From: Clostridia bacterium | Lineage (GTDB): Bacteria; Bacillota; Clostridia; UBA1381 | Length of the DNA: 12,968 nucleotides | Reading direction: 5' to 3' | Assembly: GCA_017420825.1 (NCBI GenBank) | Contig: JAFQNU010000152.1 | Span: 1 to 12,968 of the forward strand | In this document: piece by piece, positions 1 through 7,942 of the stretch | Position numbering within the stretch: the stretch's first letter is position 1 | Layout: every line of letters starts with the position of its first letter | Notes under the pieces: model-generated | Database searches by the model: none | What the model saw: only the letters and a program-made list of their open reading frames with translations | Told to the model about the DNA's origin: nothing | Program-made: the position numbers and the translations under genes

Positions 1-930
1 CTCTTTTTAGGTTTGCCGTTTAACCTGATTTATAACTTCTGTGCCGCAATTCTTCGTGCTTCTGGTAACACAAAAACGCCCCTGTTAATACTCTCTTTTG
101 CAGGAATTGTTAATGTTATTTTAAATCTTGTGCTTGTTATAACCTTTAACAGAGGTGCAGACGGTGTCGGCACTGCAACTATAATTTCACAGTTCATATC
201 CATGTGTCTTGTTTTGAGATACTTAATCAAAGAAACTTCAGATATAAAACTAAATATAAAAAGTCTTGGAATTGATAAATATATGTTCATAAGAATTTTA
301 AAAATAGGCATTCCGTCAGGTATTCAGGGTATGCTTTTCTCAATTTCAAATGTTCTTATACAATCCTCTATAAATTCTTTTGGTGCTGCGGCTATTGCCG
401 GAAATTCCGCTGCAGGCAATATAGAAGGCTTTGCATACACATCAATGAACTCATTCCACCAGTCAACCCTTACCTTTACCGGTCAGAGTCTCGGAGCAAA
501 AAAATTCAGGGAATTAAAACGTACGTTGGTGTACGGCTGTATTCAAGTTACACTTGTAGGAATATTTGCCTCCATCCTGTTGCTTTCTTTCGGACCTTCA
601 CTATTAGAACTATATGCGCCCGAAGATAAAACAGTTATCAGTTATGGTATTAACAGATTACATTATATATTACCCCTCTATTTTACATGCGGCATTATGG
701 AGGTGGTTGTTGGCAGTTTAAGAGGTATGGGCGCATCACTGTCCTCCATGCTTGTGTCTGTTTTCGGAGTTTGCGGAATCAGAATTGCCTGGGTGTACAC
801 TGTATTTTCACATTATAAAACCCTGTCGTCACTGTACTGCTCATATCCTACAACATGGATAATCACAGCACTTATTCAGCTTCTGTTATGCTTAAAGCTT
901 ATGCATAGCATTATTTCAGCACATAAATAG
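1..930 (+). CDS. MATE-family efflux transporter, C-terminal part (5' end outside window)
   Basis: This is a membrane transporter that would use an Na+ or H+ gradient to export drugs or metabolites. The frame is open from base 1 (Leu-Phe-Leu-Gly before the first possible start, a TTG at 13), so the true start lies to the left. About 309 residues are visible of a family usually near 450. The visible part begins with the family-like stretch GLPFNLIYNFCAAILRASGN, followed by about eight hydrophobic segments separated by short charged loops. Examples are the IVNVILNLVLVITF segment near residues 36-49 and a final helix rich in Leu near the C-terminus. A second MATE repeat starts near KIGIPSGIQGMLFS. 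The gene ends at TAG and faces the rlmCD-like gene tail to tail. Family assignment is firm; the substrate cannot be read from sequence. Confidence 0.88.
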   Translation, partial: LFLGLPFNLIYNFCAAILRASGNTKTPLLILSFAGIVNVILNLVLVITFNRGADGVGTATIISQFISMCLVLRYLIKETSDIKLNIKSLGIDKYMFIRILKIGIPSGIQGMLFSISNVLIQSSINSFGAAAIAGNSAAGNIEGFAYTSMNSFHQSTLTFTGQSLGAKKFRELKRTLVYGCIQVTLVGIFASILLLSFGPSLLELYAPEDKTVISYGINRLHYILPLYFTCGIMEVVVGSLRGMGASLSSMLVSVFGVCGIRIAWVYTVFSHYKTLSSLYCSYPTTWIITALIQLLLCLKLMHSIISAHK

Positions 931-936
931 TAAATT

Positions 937-970
937 ACCCCCAAAGTCAGCAATAGCTGATTTTGGGGGT
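937..970. terminator. Shared terminator hairpin between convergent genes
   Basis: A 15-bp stem (937-951 with 956-970, one G-T wobble) closes a 4-base loop and starts with five G-C pairs. It begins six bases after the MATE stop codon and ends six bases before the end of the converging methyltransferase gene. The T-rich tail is weak on both sides, so it may work as a bidirectional terminator or an RNA 3'-end stabiliser. Confidence 0.75.
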
Positions 971-976
971 ATATGT

Positions 977-2350
977 TTAATCTTTGCGACATAGTCGTAC
1001 GGTGCACTCCACATGCGTTGTGTTTGGGAACATATCAACACCGCAAACATTTTTCACATCATATCCGTTTTGAGCAAGGAATTTTAAATCCCTCGCAAGT
1101 GTTGACGGATTACATGAAACATAAACAATTCTATCCGGCTTTGCCGAGACTATTGCTGAAAGTGTCTGCTCATCGCTCCCCTTTCTTGGCGGGTCAAGTA
1201 TTACAATATCAGGTCTTTCACCATTTTTTATTAATTCAGGTACTATTTCCGATGCATCGGCAGCATAAAATTCAGTATTATACACCTTATTATCATCTGC
1301 ATTTTTCCTTGCATTAATTATTGCCGCTTCTACAATCTCAACTCCGACAACCTTTTTAGCTTTTTTTGCCGCTGCAAGTGATATTGTACCAATTCCGCAA
1401 TATATATCCATAACTGTATCATTTTTACAAATATCGGCAAATTCAATTGCCTTATCATATAATTTTTGTGTTTGTTCAGGATTTATCTGGAAAAAGCTGT
1501 ATGGTGAGATTTCATACTTCATACCGCAAAGGTAATCTTCAATTGTTTCTTTACCATAAAGAATTATATTCTTATCACCTAAAACTGTGTTGGTTTTCTT
1601 TGTGTTTATATTCAGAATAATGCTTTTTATGTCAGGCGAAACCTCAGTCAATATCCTTACAAGCTCATCAGAATAAAAAAGATTTTTAGCATTCACCGAC
1701 ACAACAACCATAACTTCTCCTGTGTGATATGCTTTTCTTATAAAAATTCTTCTCACAATCCCCTTATGCTTAATCTCATCATATGCACTTATATAGTTTT
1801 TCTGCATAAAGCTGTTAAAAGCAGTTATTATCTTACCGCACACCTCATCACCGAGAAAACAGTCATCAAGAGGAATAATATCGTGACTTCTTTCCCTGTA
1901 AAAGCCACATACAGGCATATTGTTTTTATCTTTTCCGACAGGAAATATCATTTTATTTCTATATCTCAAGGATTTTTCTGCACCAATCATCTGCTCAACC
2001 TTACAATCAAGTCCGCCAAGTCTTCTCAATGCGTCATTTATTATATTTTCCTTGATTTTAAGCTGATATTCATAGTCTATATGCATTAGCTGACAGCCTC
2101 CGCATTTTGCAAACACACTGCACACAGACTCTGTTCTGTATGATGATTTTTCAATCAATTCAGTTATTTTAGCATATGCATATCCCGACTTGACCTTCAA
2201 AATCATTATTTTTACTTTATCGTGCGTTACACCCTGTGCAACAAATATGCAAAAGCCGTCTATATGAGCCACTCCCATACCCTCTGAGGTAACAGACTCA
2301 ATTTCAACAATATATTCTTTATTTTTCTCTACCGGTATAATGTTAATCAC
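977..2350 (-). CDS. rlmCD: 23S rRNA (uracil-C5)-methyltransferase, RlmCD/RlmD type
   Basis: The enzyme uses S-adenosylmethionine to make 5-methyluridine in 23S rRNA. In Bacillota one enzyme of this family (YefA/RlmCD) modifies both U747 and U1939. The order seen is an N-terminal TRAM RNA-binding domain (about residues 9-66), a [4Fe-4S] cluster site with C77, C83, C86 (C-x5-C-GG-C) and C164, then a Rossmann methyltransferase domain. That domain has the SAM motif DIYCGIG (315-321), DPPRKG (386-391), catalytic Cys413 in SCNPSTLARD, and Glu448 in THVEC. The 457-residue length is normal. The start is uncertain: the GTG at 2350 is only three bases after the recF stop and in the same frame, with the SD-like AAAGG touching it. 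The TrmA family is related, but the iron-sulfur cysteines and TRAM domain favour RlmCD/RlmD. It is the last gene of the recJ operon. Confidence 0.92.
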   Translation of the reverse strand: MINIIPVEKNKEYIVEIESVTSEGMGVAHIDGFCIFVAQGVTHDKVKIMILKVKSGYAYAKITELIEKSSYRTESVCSVFAKCGGCQLMHIDYEYQLKIKENIINDALRRLGGLDCKVEQMIGAEKSLRYRNKMIFPVGKDKNNMPVCGFYRERSHDIIPLDDCFLGDEVCGKIITAFNSFMQKNYISAYDEIKHKGIVRRIFIRKAYHTGEVMVVVSVNAKNLFYSDELVRILTEVSPDIKSIILNINTKKTNTVLGDKNIILYGKETIEDYLCGMKYEISPYSFFQINPEQTQKLYDKAIEFADICKNDTVMDIYCGIGTISLAAAKKAKKVVGVEIVEAAIINARKNADDNKVYNTEFYAADASEIVPELIKNGERPDIVILDPPRKGSDEQTLSAIVSAKPDRIVYVSCNPSTLARDLKFLAQNGYDVKNVCGVDMFPNTTHVECTVRLCRKD

Positions 2351-2353
2351 CCT

Positions 2354-3436
2354 TTACTTAATTATCTGTCCGTTTTTAATTTCAAAAAAAGCTGTTTTAC
2401 TGTCATTTTTTATATCATCAATATCTGTGCATGTGAGCAACACCTGCTTGTCCGTTATCCGCTCCCACAAAAAACCTCTTCTGTTTATATCCAGCTCACT
2501 CATAATATCGTCAAGAAGCAAAACAGGATACTCGTCACGCACTGATTTTATAAAATCCGTCTCTGCCATTTTAAGACTTAAAACACAGGTTCTCTGTTGC
2601 CCCTGAGATGCAAATATCTTTGCTTCGTTTCCTGCGGTATATATTTTAAAATCGTCTCTCTGAATACCAACAAGAGATGTACCTGCCTCTATTTCTCTTC
2701 TCTGATTTTGTTCAAGTGTTTCGTAAAAGCTGTTCTTATCCCCCGTCATCTTAATTCCGGGTTGATAGATAAGCTCAAATTCCTCATTTGCAATATCTGA
2801 ATGAATAGGCTTTGCTATATTCCCTATTTTTTCAATAAATTCGTCCCTGTACTTATATACAGCCGTTCCAAATTCAGCCAATTGCTCATTCCATACCGAC
2901 AAAACCGCATCCGTTGCCACCTTTGAAAATTTCAGATTTTTTAACAGACTGTTTTTCTGAGCAAGCACCTTATGGTAATTTATGAGGTTTACAAGATAAT
3001 TTGGATAAAGTTGACTCAATGCCTCATCTATAAATCTTCTTCTTGCCGACGGTGCACCCTTAACCATTTCCAAATTCTCAGGCGAAAAGATTACAACATT
3101 TAAATAACTCATAAGCATAGAAAGCTTTTTTACAGGCACGTTATTAATTTTAATCTGCTTTTTTCCATCCCGTGAAAACCGCATAACTGCGTTATACTCC
3201 CTATTAGAATCAGCAAAATCCAATTCAAGTGTTGCAATACCTTCATTAAATTTAATTAACTCCGCATCACTTCTTGCCCTGTGGCTTCTGCCATGCGAAA
3301 ACAAATACACAGCCTCCAAAAGATTGGTTTTTCCCTGTGCATTGTTTCCGTAAAACACATTGGTACCAGAACAAAGCTCAACAAATTCATGCTCATAGTT
3401 TCTGAATTTGTCAACTGTAAGAGTTTTTATATGCAT
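2354..3436 (-). CDS. recF: DNA replication and repair protein RecF
   Basis: RecF is an SMC-like ATPase that binds gapped DNA and, with RecO and RecR, loads RecA for recombinational repair and fork restart. The Walker A motif GNNAQGKT is at residues 30-37, the family stretch FSPENLEMVKGAPSARRRF follows near 117-135, and the C-terminal Walker B with the D-loop (LLLDDIMSELD) is near 306-316. The ABC signature region reads VGIQRDD, where RecF proteins usually have GPHRDD. I place the start at the ATG at 3436, giving 360 residues. It follows the yaaA stop as TGATATG and lies about eight bases after an AGAGGT SD. A TTG at 3445 would add three residues but overlaps the SD. The tight junction with yaaA implies coupled translation. 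In Bacillus subtilis this pair follows dnaN; here it follows relA. Confidence 0.95.
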   Translation of the reverse strand: MHIKTLTVDKFRNYEHEFVELCSGTNVFYGNNAQGKTNLLEAVYLFSHGRSHRARSDAELIKFNEGIATLELDFADSNREYNAVMRFSRDGKKQIKINNVPVKKLSMLMSYLNVVIFSPENLEMVKGAPSARRRFIDEALSQLYPNYLVNLINYHKVLAQKNSLLKNLKFSKVATDAVLSVWNEQLAEFGTAVYKYRDEFIEKIGNIAKPIHSDIANEEFELIYQPGIKMTGDKNSFYETLEQNQRREIEAGTSLVGIQRDDFKIYTAGNEAKIFASQGQQRTCVLSLKMAETDFIKSVRDEYPVLLLDDIMSELDINRRGFLWERITDKQVLLTCTDIDDIKNDSKTAFFEIKNGQIIK

Positions 3437-3437
3437 A

Positions 3438-3662
3438 TCATTCAACCTCTATACAATAATCTTCGTCCTCAAAATGTATAACTACTCTGTCACCTGTTCT
3501 CAATTTTTTTCCACGCATTGTACATATTTCACCATTAACTTCAACTATCTCACAAAGTATCATATCCTTTGCATCTGCACCATTTTCGGCAATCCCAGAA
3601 AATTTCAAAAACTGGTCAAGCTTTAGATATTCTGTTGTAATTTTAATTCTTTGTGTTTCCAT
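3438..3662 (-). CDS. yaaA: YaaA-like small S4-domain RNA-binding protein
   Basis: A 74-residue protein that consists of little more than one S4-type RNA-binding fold. The core (YLKLDQFLKFSGIAENGADA, then VNGE and KLRTGDRV) is the pattern of the family that sits between dnaN and recF in many Bacillota. Members are thought to bind structured RNA, perhaps in ribosome assembly, but the exact role is unsettled. The ATG at 3662 is preferred because AAAGGA lies seven bases upstream. A GTG at 3686 in the same frame would add eight residues ahead of that SD and is unlikely. The gene starts 33 bp after relA, and its stop codon is one base from the recF ATG. The B. subtilis yaaA name is shared with an unrelated E. 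coli gene. Confidence 0.87.
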   Translation of the reverse strand: METQRIKITTEYLKLDQFLKFSGIAENGADAKDMILCEIVEVNGEICTMRGKKLRTGDRVVIHFEDEDYCIEVE

Positions 3663-3695
3663 TTTGTTTTCCTTTCCAAAATCCACAAAATTTTG

Positions 3696-5930
3696 TCAGT
3701 TTTTTGTTCTTGTAACATCTATTACACCGGGTATTTGCCTAAGCTTATTCGCCGCACGTTTCATATCCTGTGCATCACTTATTTCAAGTCCAAGTGTAAT
3801 AATTGCAATATGGTTTTTCGTAACTCTGGCAGAAACAGACACACAGTTAATTTTCAAATCCGCAATAACTGTTGTGACCTCTACCATCATTCCTGTTCTA
3901 TCCTCCGATTCTATGGTAAGAGTTGCAACATATGAAGCTCTCTTTTCATTCGCCCACTCTACCTCCATAAACCTCAGTTCATCACCCGGTGCAAGAGCTC
4001 CCGGCTGCATATTGGAACAATCCGCCCTGTGTACCGACACACCTCTGCCCTTTGTTATAAATCCAATAATTTCATCACCCGGCACAGGATTACAACATCC
4101 TGAAAGTCGAACAAGACAATTATCTATACCCTTAACAATAACTCCATGAGAATTATTCTTTCTCACCTTTCTCTCAACAACAGGAATTTGTTTTTGTTCA
4201 GGTTTTTCCTCTTTTTTGAGCTTTACATATTCCTCATTAAGTCGCATTACAACCTTTTGGGCTGTCAAACCGCCATACCCAACACTCGCATACAAATCAT
4301 CTATCGAGTTAAAATTATATTTTCTGTAAAACGGGCTTAACCACTCTTCCCTTAACAATGCAGACGGCGAAACATTAATTCTTCTGCATTCCTTTTCTAT
4401 CAGGTCTCTGCCATGTACAATATTCTCATCTCTGCATTCACGCTTCAGCCACTGATTGATTTTGGTTTTTGCCTGTGAGGTCTTAACTATTTTAAGCCAA
4501 TCCCTGCTCGGTCCTTTTACAGATGGCGAAGTTAAAATTTCAACAATATCCCCATTTTGAAGCTGATAATCATGCGGAACAATCTTTCCGTTTACCTTTG
4601 CACCGTTCATTTTACAACCAACCTGAGTGTGAATTGCAAATGCAAAGTCTATAACCGTACTGCCGTTTCTTAAAGATATTACCTTACCATTAGGAGTAAG
4701 TGCAAACACTTCGTCATTAAATATATCAAGCTTAATATTATTTAAAAATTCATCGGTATCTAAGATTTCCTCCTGATTTTCAAGAAGCTGACGAACATAT
4801 TCAAGCTTTGAATCCATGTCTGTCTGTCCTGATATGCCCTCTTTATATTTCCAGTGTGCAGCAATACCTTCTTCCGCCACCTTGTGCATATCCCACGTTC
4901 TTATCTGAATTTCAAAAGGTGTAGCCTCAGGTCCTACCACCGTTGTGTGCAACGACTGATACATATTAGGCTTAGGCATTGCGATATAATCCTTAAATCT
5001 CAGAGGTATCGGTGTGTACATTTCATGCACCATACCCAAAACCGCATAACAGTCTGCAACCGAGTTTACAATTATTCTCACCGCAAACAAATCATATATT
5101 TCATCAATGCTCTTGTTTTGAGCAAACATTTTTCTGAATATGCTGTAAAAATGCTTTGCTCTGCCGTTAATTTGCCCCTCTATATTTATCTCTTTAAGCT
5201 TTGCTTCAAGTGTTGCAATTATATCCTTAACATATTCCTCTCTCTCGGTCTTTTTGAGATTGATACTTGTTCTGATTTCCTCGTATGCTATAGGGTCAAG
5301 ATATTTTAATGACAAATCCTCAAGCTCCGACTTGATTTTAGACATACCCAATCTATGCGCAAGGGCTGAATAAACCTCTAAGGTCTCCTTTGCTTTAACA
5401 AGCTGTTTATCAGTATTCATATAATGAAGAGTTCTCATATTATGAAGTCTGTCTATTAGCTTTATAATGACAACCCTTATATCCTTTGCCATAGCAAGAA
5501 ACATTTTTCTCAAATTCTCAACCTGCTGTTCCTCCTGTGATGTATATGTCAGTTTAGTAAGCTTTGTTACACCCTCAACAATTTCAGCAACATTTTTTCC
5601 AAACAGCAGCTCAACATCTCCAAATTCATAAGGTGTATCCTCTATAACATCATGCAGGAGCGCCGCACATATTGCCACCACATCCATTGAAAGTTCAGCA
5701 GCAATATAAGCCGTTTGAACCGGGTGTATTATATATGGCTCACCTGATTTTCTTACTTGATTTTTATGTGCAGCCTTAGAAAAACGATATGCAATATAAA
5801 TCATATCGGTATTTGCTTTCGGGCTATAACCCTTAACCATACTGATTATTTCCTCCACGATTGCATCAGTATCAGTCTCATGCATAACAGGAAGTTTTTC
5901 AGATGCTAAAATTGTATGATTTTTTTCCAT
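3696..5930 (-). CDS. relA: Bifunctional (p)ppGpp synthetase/hydrolase Rel
   Basis: This is the central enzyme of the stringent response: it makes (p)ppGpp from ATP and GTP/GDP and also degrades it. The HD hydrolase domain shows H55, H69, HD at 93-94, ED at 97-98 and D160. The synthetase domain has D280, the RFKD motif at 311-314, YQSLHT, and E340 in EIQIRT. RFKD, as opposed to the ExDD of monofunctional RelA, is typical of bifunctional Rel/SpoT enzymes, so both activities are expected. A TGS domain (about 405-470), a helical region, a Cys-containing module (CC at 612-613, H634, C638) and a C-terminal ACT domain (about 667-742) complete the usual long form. 744 residues is normal. The ATG at 5930 has AAAAGGA upstream. 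The gap to recJ is 21 bp, matching the frequent recJ-relA neighbourhood of Clostridia, although apt is not between them. Confidence 0.97.
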   Translation of the reverse strand: MEKNHTILASEKLPVMHETDTDAIVEEIISMVKGYSPKANTDMIYIAYRFSKAAHKNQVRKSGEPYIIHPVQTAYIAAELSMDVVAICAALLHDVIEDTPYEFGDVELLFGKNVAEIVEGVTKLTKLTYTSQEEQQVENLRKMFLAMAKDIRVVIIKLIDRLHNMRTLHYMNTDKQLVKAKETLEVYSALAHRLGMSKIKSELEDLSLKYLDPIAYEEIRTSINLKKTEREEYVKDIIATLEAKLKEINIEGQINGRAKHFYSIFRKMFAQNKSIDEIYDLFAVRIIVNSVADCYAVLGMVHEMYTPIPLRFKDYIAMPKPNMYQSLHTTVVGPEATPFEIQIRTWDMHKVAEEGIAAHWKYKEGISGQTDMDSKLEYVRQLLENQEEILDTDEFLNNIKLDIFNDEVFALTPNGKVISLRNGSTVIDFAFAIHTQVGCKMNGAKVNGKIVPHDYQLQNGDIVEILTSPSVKGPSRDWLKIVKTSQAKTKINQWLKRECRDENIVHGRDLIEKECRRINVSPSALLREEWLSPFYRKYNFNSIDDLYASVGYGGLTAQKVVMRLNEEYVKLKKEEKPEQKQIPVVERKVRKNNSHGVIVKGIDNCLVRLSGCCNPVPGDEIIGFITKGRGVSVHRADCSNMQPGALAPGDELRFMEVEWANEKRASYVATLTIESEDRTGMMVEVTTVIADLKINCVSVSARVTKNHIAIITLGLEISDAQDMKRAANKLRQIPGVIDVTRTKN

Positions 5931-5951
5931 AAGACCACATCCTTTTACTAA

Positions 5952-7658
5952 TTACTTTGAACTCTTTATATCCTTTAAAATAAGCTGTACCCTCTCTGTA
6001 TCTCTGAAATTATTAATTTCAAGATTAAATGCTATATCTATTCGTCTTGCAGGAGGTAAATATTTTGCATAATCTCCCATCGAAAATCCGACAGCTTCTA
6101 TTTCCTTTTCCCCTGCTCTTACAAACAACTTAAGATGCCTGTTATCAGCTCCCATTGTGTTAGCACTTATAACCTCAACACCACTCATTGCAAAAACAGG
6201 CTTCTCATTTTCCATTCCGTACGGCTCAAGCCATTTGAGCTGCTTTGCACTATTCACCGATATGAAAGCAGACGGTACACTGCAATCAACATCTAACATT
6301 TTTACAGGTTCTGCTTTAACATTTCCTGATATATACTTATCTATTGACTTATAAAATAAATCAAAATCTTTCATATCAAGCGACAAACCCGCCGCAAGCG
6401 AATGTCCGCCGAACTGAGTTAAATACTCATCACTTGCACTTAGTGCTTCAAATAGGTTTATTCCTTCAACTGAACGCCCTGAACCTTTTCCCTTTCCGTT
6501 ATCAGCACTAATCAATATACAGGGCTTATAATACATCTCGCAAATCCTTGCCGCAACTATTCCTATAACTCCATGATGCCAGCCTTCCTTGGCGAGAACT
6601 ATAATTCTTTTATTTTTTATATTATCATCTATCATTTCCAGAGCTTCATTAAATATTTCATGCTCTGTTTTCTGTCTTTCAATATTCAAATCATTTAACT
6701 GTCGTGCAAGCTGCTCCGCTTCATCATCTGATTTTGATAACAACAACCCAACGGCAAGCTTTGCATCACTCATTCTGCCTGCAGCATTAATCCTTGGTGA
6801 AAGTGTGAAAGCTATATCGGTAGAGGTTACAGCTTTATCCCAAATTCCTCCTACCTTCATTAATGCCTTAATTCCAAAATTTTCTGTTTGAGGAAGCCTG
6901 CTTACTCCATAATGAGTTATAACTCTATTTTCACCATGCAGTGATACAACATCTGCAACAGTACCAATTGCCGCAAGCTCAACATATTTATCAAAGCACT
7001 CCTTTGTGCTTTTTTCCATACACTTTGTTATGGCAAGTATCAGCTTAAACGCCACTCCAACTCCTGCAAGTTCTTTAAATGGATACTCACTGTCCTGTCT
7101 CTTCGGATTTACTACCGCATACGCATTCGGAATTTTTTCGTGGCAGGTGTGATGGTCAGTTATAATAACCTCCATTTTCTGAGCTTTTGCAAGCTCCACT
7201 TCACCAACCGACGCAATTCCACAGTCAACCGTAATAATCAGCTTTGTTCCCGACCTTGAAAGCCTGTTTATTGCTTTTATATTTAATCCATAACCTTCTG
7301 TAATTCTGTCAGGAATATAGTAGTCGGCATTTGCTCCGTTTTCACAAAGAAATCCATATAACACAGCTGTTGATGTCACACCGTCAGCATCATAATCGCC
7401 GTAAACAGTGATTTTTTCTCCATTATCAATTGCCTTCACAATTCTATCGGCTGCAAGCTGCATATCGGGTAACAAATCAGGGTTATGAACTGATGAAAGA
7501 GATTTTTTTATGTACTCAACAATCTCATTCTCCTGTTCAAGTCCCCTATTTAACAAAACAGTTGCCATTATACTTGATATAGAATACTTCTTTGCTACTT
7601 CATTAATCTTATCAGGCTCAACCGAGCTGTTTTTAAATCTCCAGCACACCTTTTGCAT
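5952..7658 (-). CDS. recJ: Single-stranded-DNA-specific exonuclease RecJ
   Basis: RecJ is a metal-dependent 5'-to-3' exonuclease that resects single-stranded DNA for the RecF pathway and for mismatch and base-excision repair. Visible motifs are DYDADG at 88-93, VDCG with D145, the DHH triad at 168-170, the GRMSDA region near 294-299, and a DHHA1 domain with GWHHGVIGIVAAR (359-371), GSGRS (392-396) and QFGGHSLAAG (415-424). A C-terminal OB-like domain follows. The 568-residue length fits the shorter Bacillota RecJ. The ATG at 7658 is preceded by GGGAG at a good distance. It is the first gene of the operon that also contains recF, so two proteins of the same repair pathway are co-transcribed. 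No strong consensus promoter was found in the 90 bp upstream on this strand. Confidence 0.96.
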   Translation of the reverse strand: MQKVCWRFKNSSVEPDKINEVAKKYSISSIMATVLLNRGLEQENEIVEYIKKSLSSVHNPDLLPDMQLAADRIVKAIDNGEKITVYGDYDADGVTSTAVLYGFLCENGANADYYIPDRITEGYGLNIKAINRLSRSGTKLIITVDCGIASVGEVELAKAQKMEVIITDHHTCHEKIPNAYAVVNPKRQDSEYPFKELAGVGVAFKLILAITKCMEKSTKECFDKYVELAAIGTVADVVSLHGENRVITHYGVSRLPQTENFGIKALMKVGGIWDKAVTSTDIAFTLSPRINAAGRMSDAKLAVGLLLSKSDDEAEQLARQLNDLNIERQKTEHEIFNEALEMIDDNIKNKRIIVLAKEGWHHGVIGIVAARICEMYYKPCILISADNGKGKGSGRSVEGINLFEALSASDEYLTQFGGHSLAAGLSLDMKDFDLFYKSIDKYISGNVKAEPVKMLDVDCSVPSAFISVNSAKQLKWLEPYGMENEKPVFAMSGVEVISANTMGADNRHLKLFVRAGEKEIEAVGFSMGDYAKYLPPARRIDIAFNLEINNFRDTERVQLILKDIKSSK

Positions 7659-7750
7659 AAAATTCTCCCAAAAAATTTTTAATTTATAATGTATATTATC
7701 TGCCGTTTTGCGGTATTCTATTAATGCTTACAGAGAGGAAGTGATTTATA
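7659..7750. promoter_or_regulatory. Divergent upstream region of recJ and the NNQQ gene
   Basis: AT-rich region with a TATAAT box on the plus strand (7685-7690) and overlapping TATAAA and TAATAT boxes on the minus strand, but no good -35 element at 16-18 bp on either strand. A small G+C hairpin (TGCCG-TTTTG-CGGTA, 7701-7715) lies in the middle. The SD of the plus-strand gene (7735-7745, AGGAAGTGAT within it) matches the 16S rRNA tail over almost its full length and stands five bases before the ATG. An alternative sigma factor is possible but not shown. Confidence 0.4.
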
Positions 7751-7870
7751 ATGTCAAACAATCAGAACAATCAGCAAAACAATCAACAGAACAACCAGCA
7801 GAACAATCAGCAGAACAATCAGCAAAAAAACAATCAGAAAAACAACAATCAGCAGAACAATAACAGATAA
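7751..7870 (+). CDS. Asn/Gln-rich NNQQ-repeat microprotein (39 aa), unknown function
   Basis: The 39 residues are Met-Ser, then only Asn and Gln except for two Lys and a final Arg: an NNQ unit, five perfect NNQQ units, and a looser Lys-containing tail. No family is recognised. Three things support a real gene. The SD is nearly perfect five bases before the ATG. A strong intrinsic terminator lies 28 bp after the stop. The repeat units vary at synonymous third positions (AAT/AAC, CAA/CAG) while the NNQQ protein pattern is kept. It is the only plus-strand gene between two minus-strand operons. No signal peptide, membrane segment or cysteine is present. Composition like this is typical of disordered or prion-like low-complexity proteins; some Bacillota spore proteins are also rich in Gln and Asn, but nothing here proves that link. 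Confidence 0.7.
   Translation: MSNNQNNQQNNQQNNQQNNQQNNQQKNNQKNNNQQNNNR
7757..7825 (+). repeat. Tandem 12-bp repeat encoding NNQQ
   Basis: Five consecutive 12-base units (7766-7825) of the form AAY-AAY-CAR-CAR, preceded by a 9-base partial unit (7757-7765). The units differ only at third codon positions. The period is a multiple of three, so gain or loss of a unit would keep the frame and change protein length. Confidence 0.85.
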
Positions 7871-7898
7871 ATTTAGTATGTTTTGCTAATGCAAAAAG

Positions 7899-7936
7899 AC
7901 AAAAGGGTGTATATCAATACGCCCTTTTGTTTTTTT
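7899..7936. terminator. Strong bidirectional intrinsic terminator
   Basis: A 14-bp stem (7899-7912 with 7917-7930, one G-T wobble) with a 4-base loop is followed by a run of seven T on the plus strand. On the minus strand the stem is followed by CTTTTT. It can therefore end both the NNQQ transcript and the secA-prfB transcript, whose last stop codon is at 7943. Confidence 0.9.
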
Positions 7937-7942
7937 ATCCTT

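Noticed and set aside
973..2089. Plus-strand open frames of 114 and 121 codons opposite the methyltransferase
   Set aside because: They lie wholly antisense to a well-supported gene, lack an SD, and have no recognisable protein character.
3437..3445. TTG at 3445 as the recF start
   Set aside because: It overlaps the end of yaaA and touches the AGAGGT SD. The ATG at 3436 is correctly spaced and matches the usual RecF N-terminus.
3663..3686. GTG at 3686 as the yaaA start
   Set aside because: It lies upstream of the clear AAAGGA SD, and the extra eight residues add nothing to the S4 fold.
3685..3696. Palindrome ACAAAATTTTGT in the relA-yaaA gap as a terminator or operator
   Set aside because: It is short, all but AT-only, has no T-run, and lies inside a tight operon. 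Chance is likely in DNA of this composition.
7757..7860. Short direct repeats that could suggest a CRISPR-like or satellite array
   Set aside because: The 12-base units are contiguous without spacers, keep a reading frame and follow an SD and ATG, so they are coding repeats.
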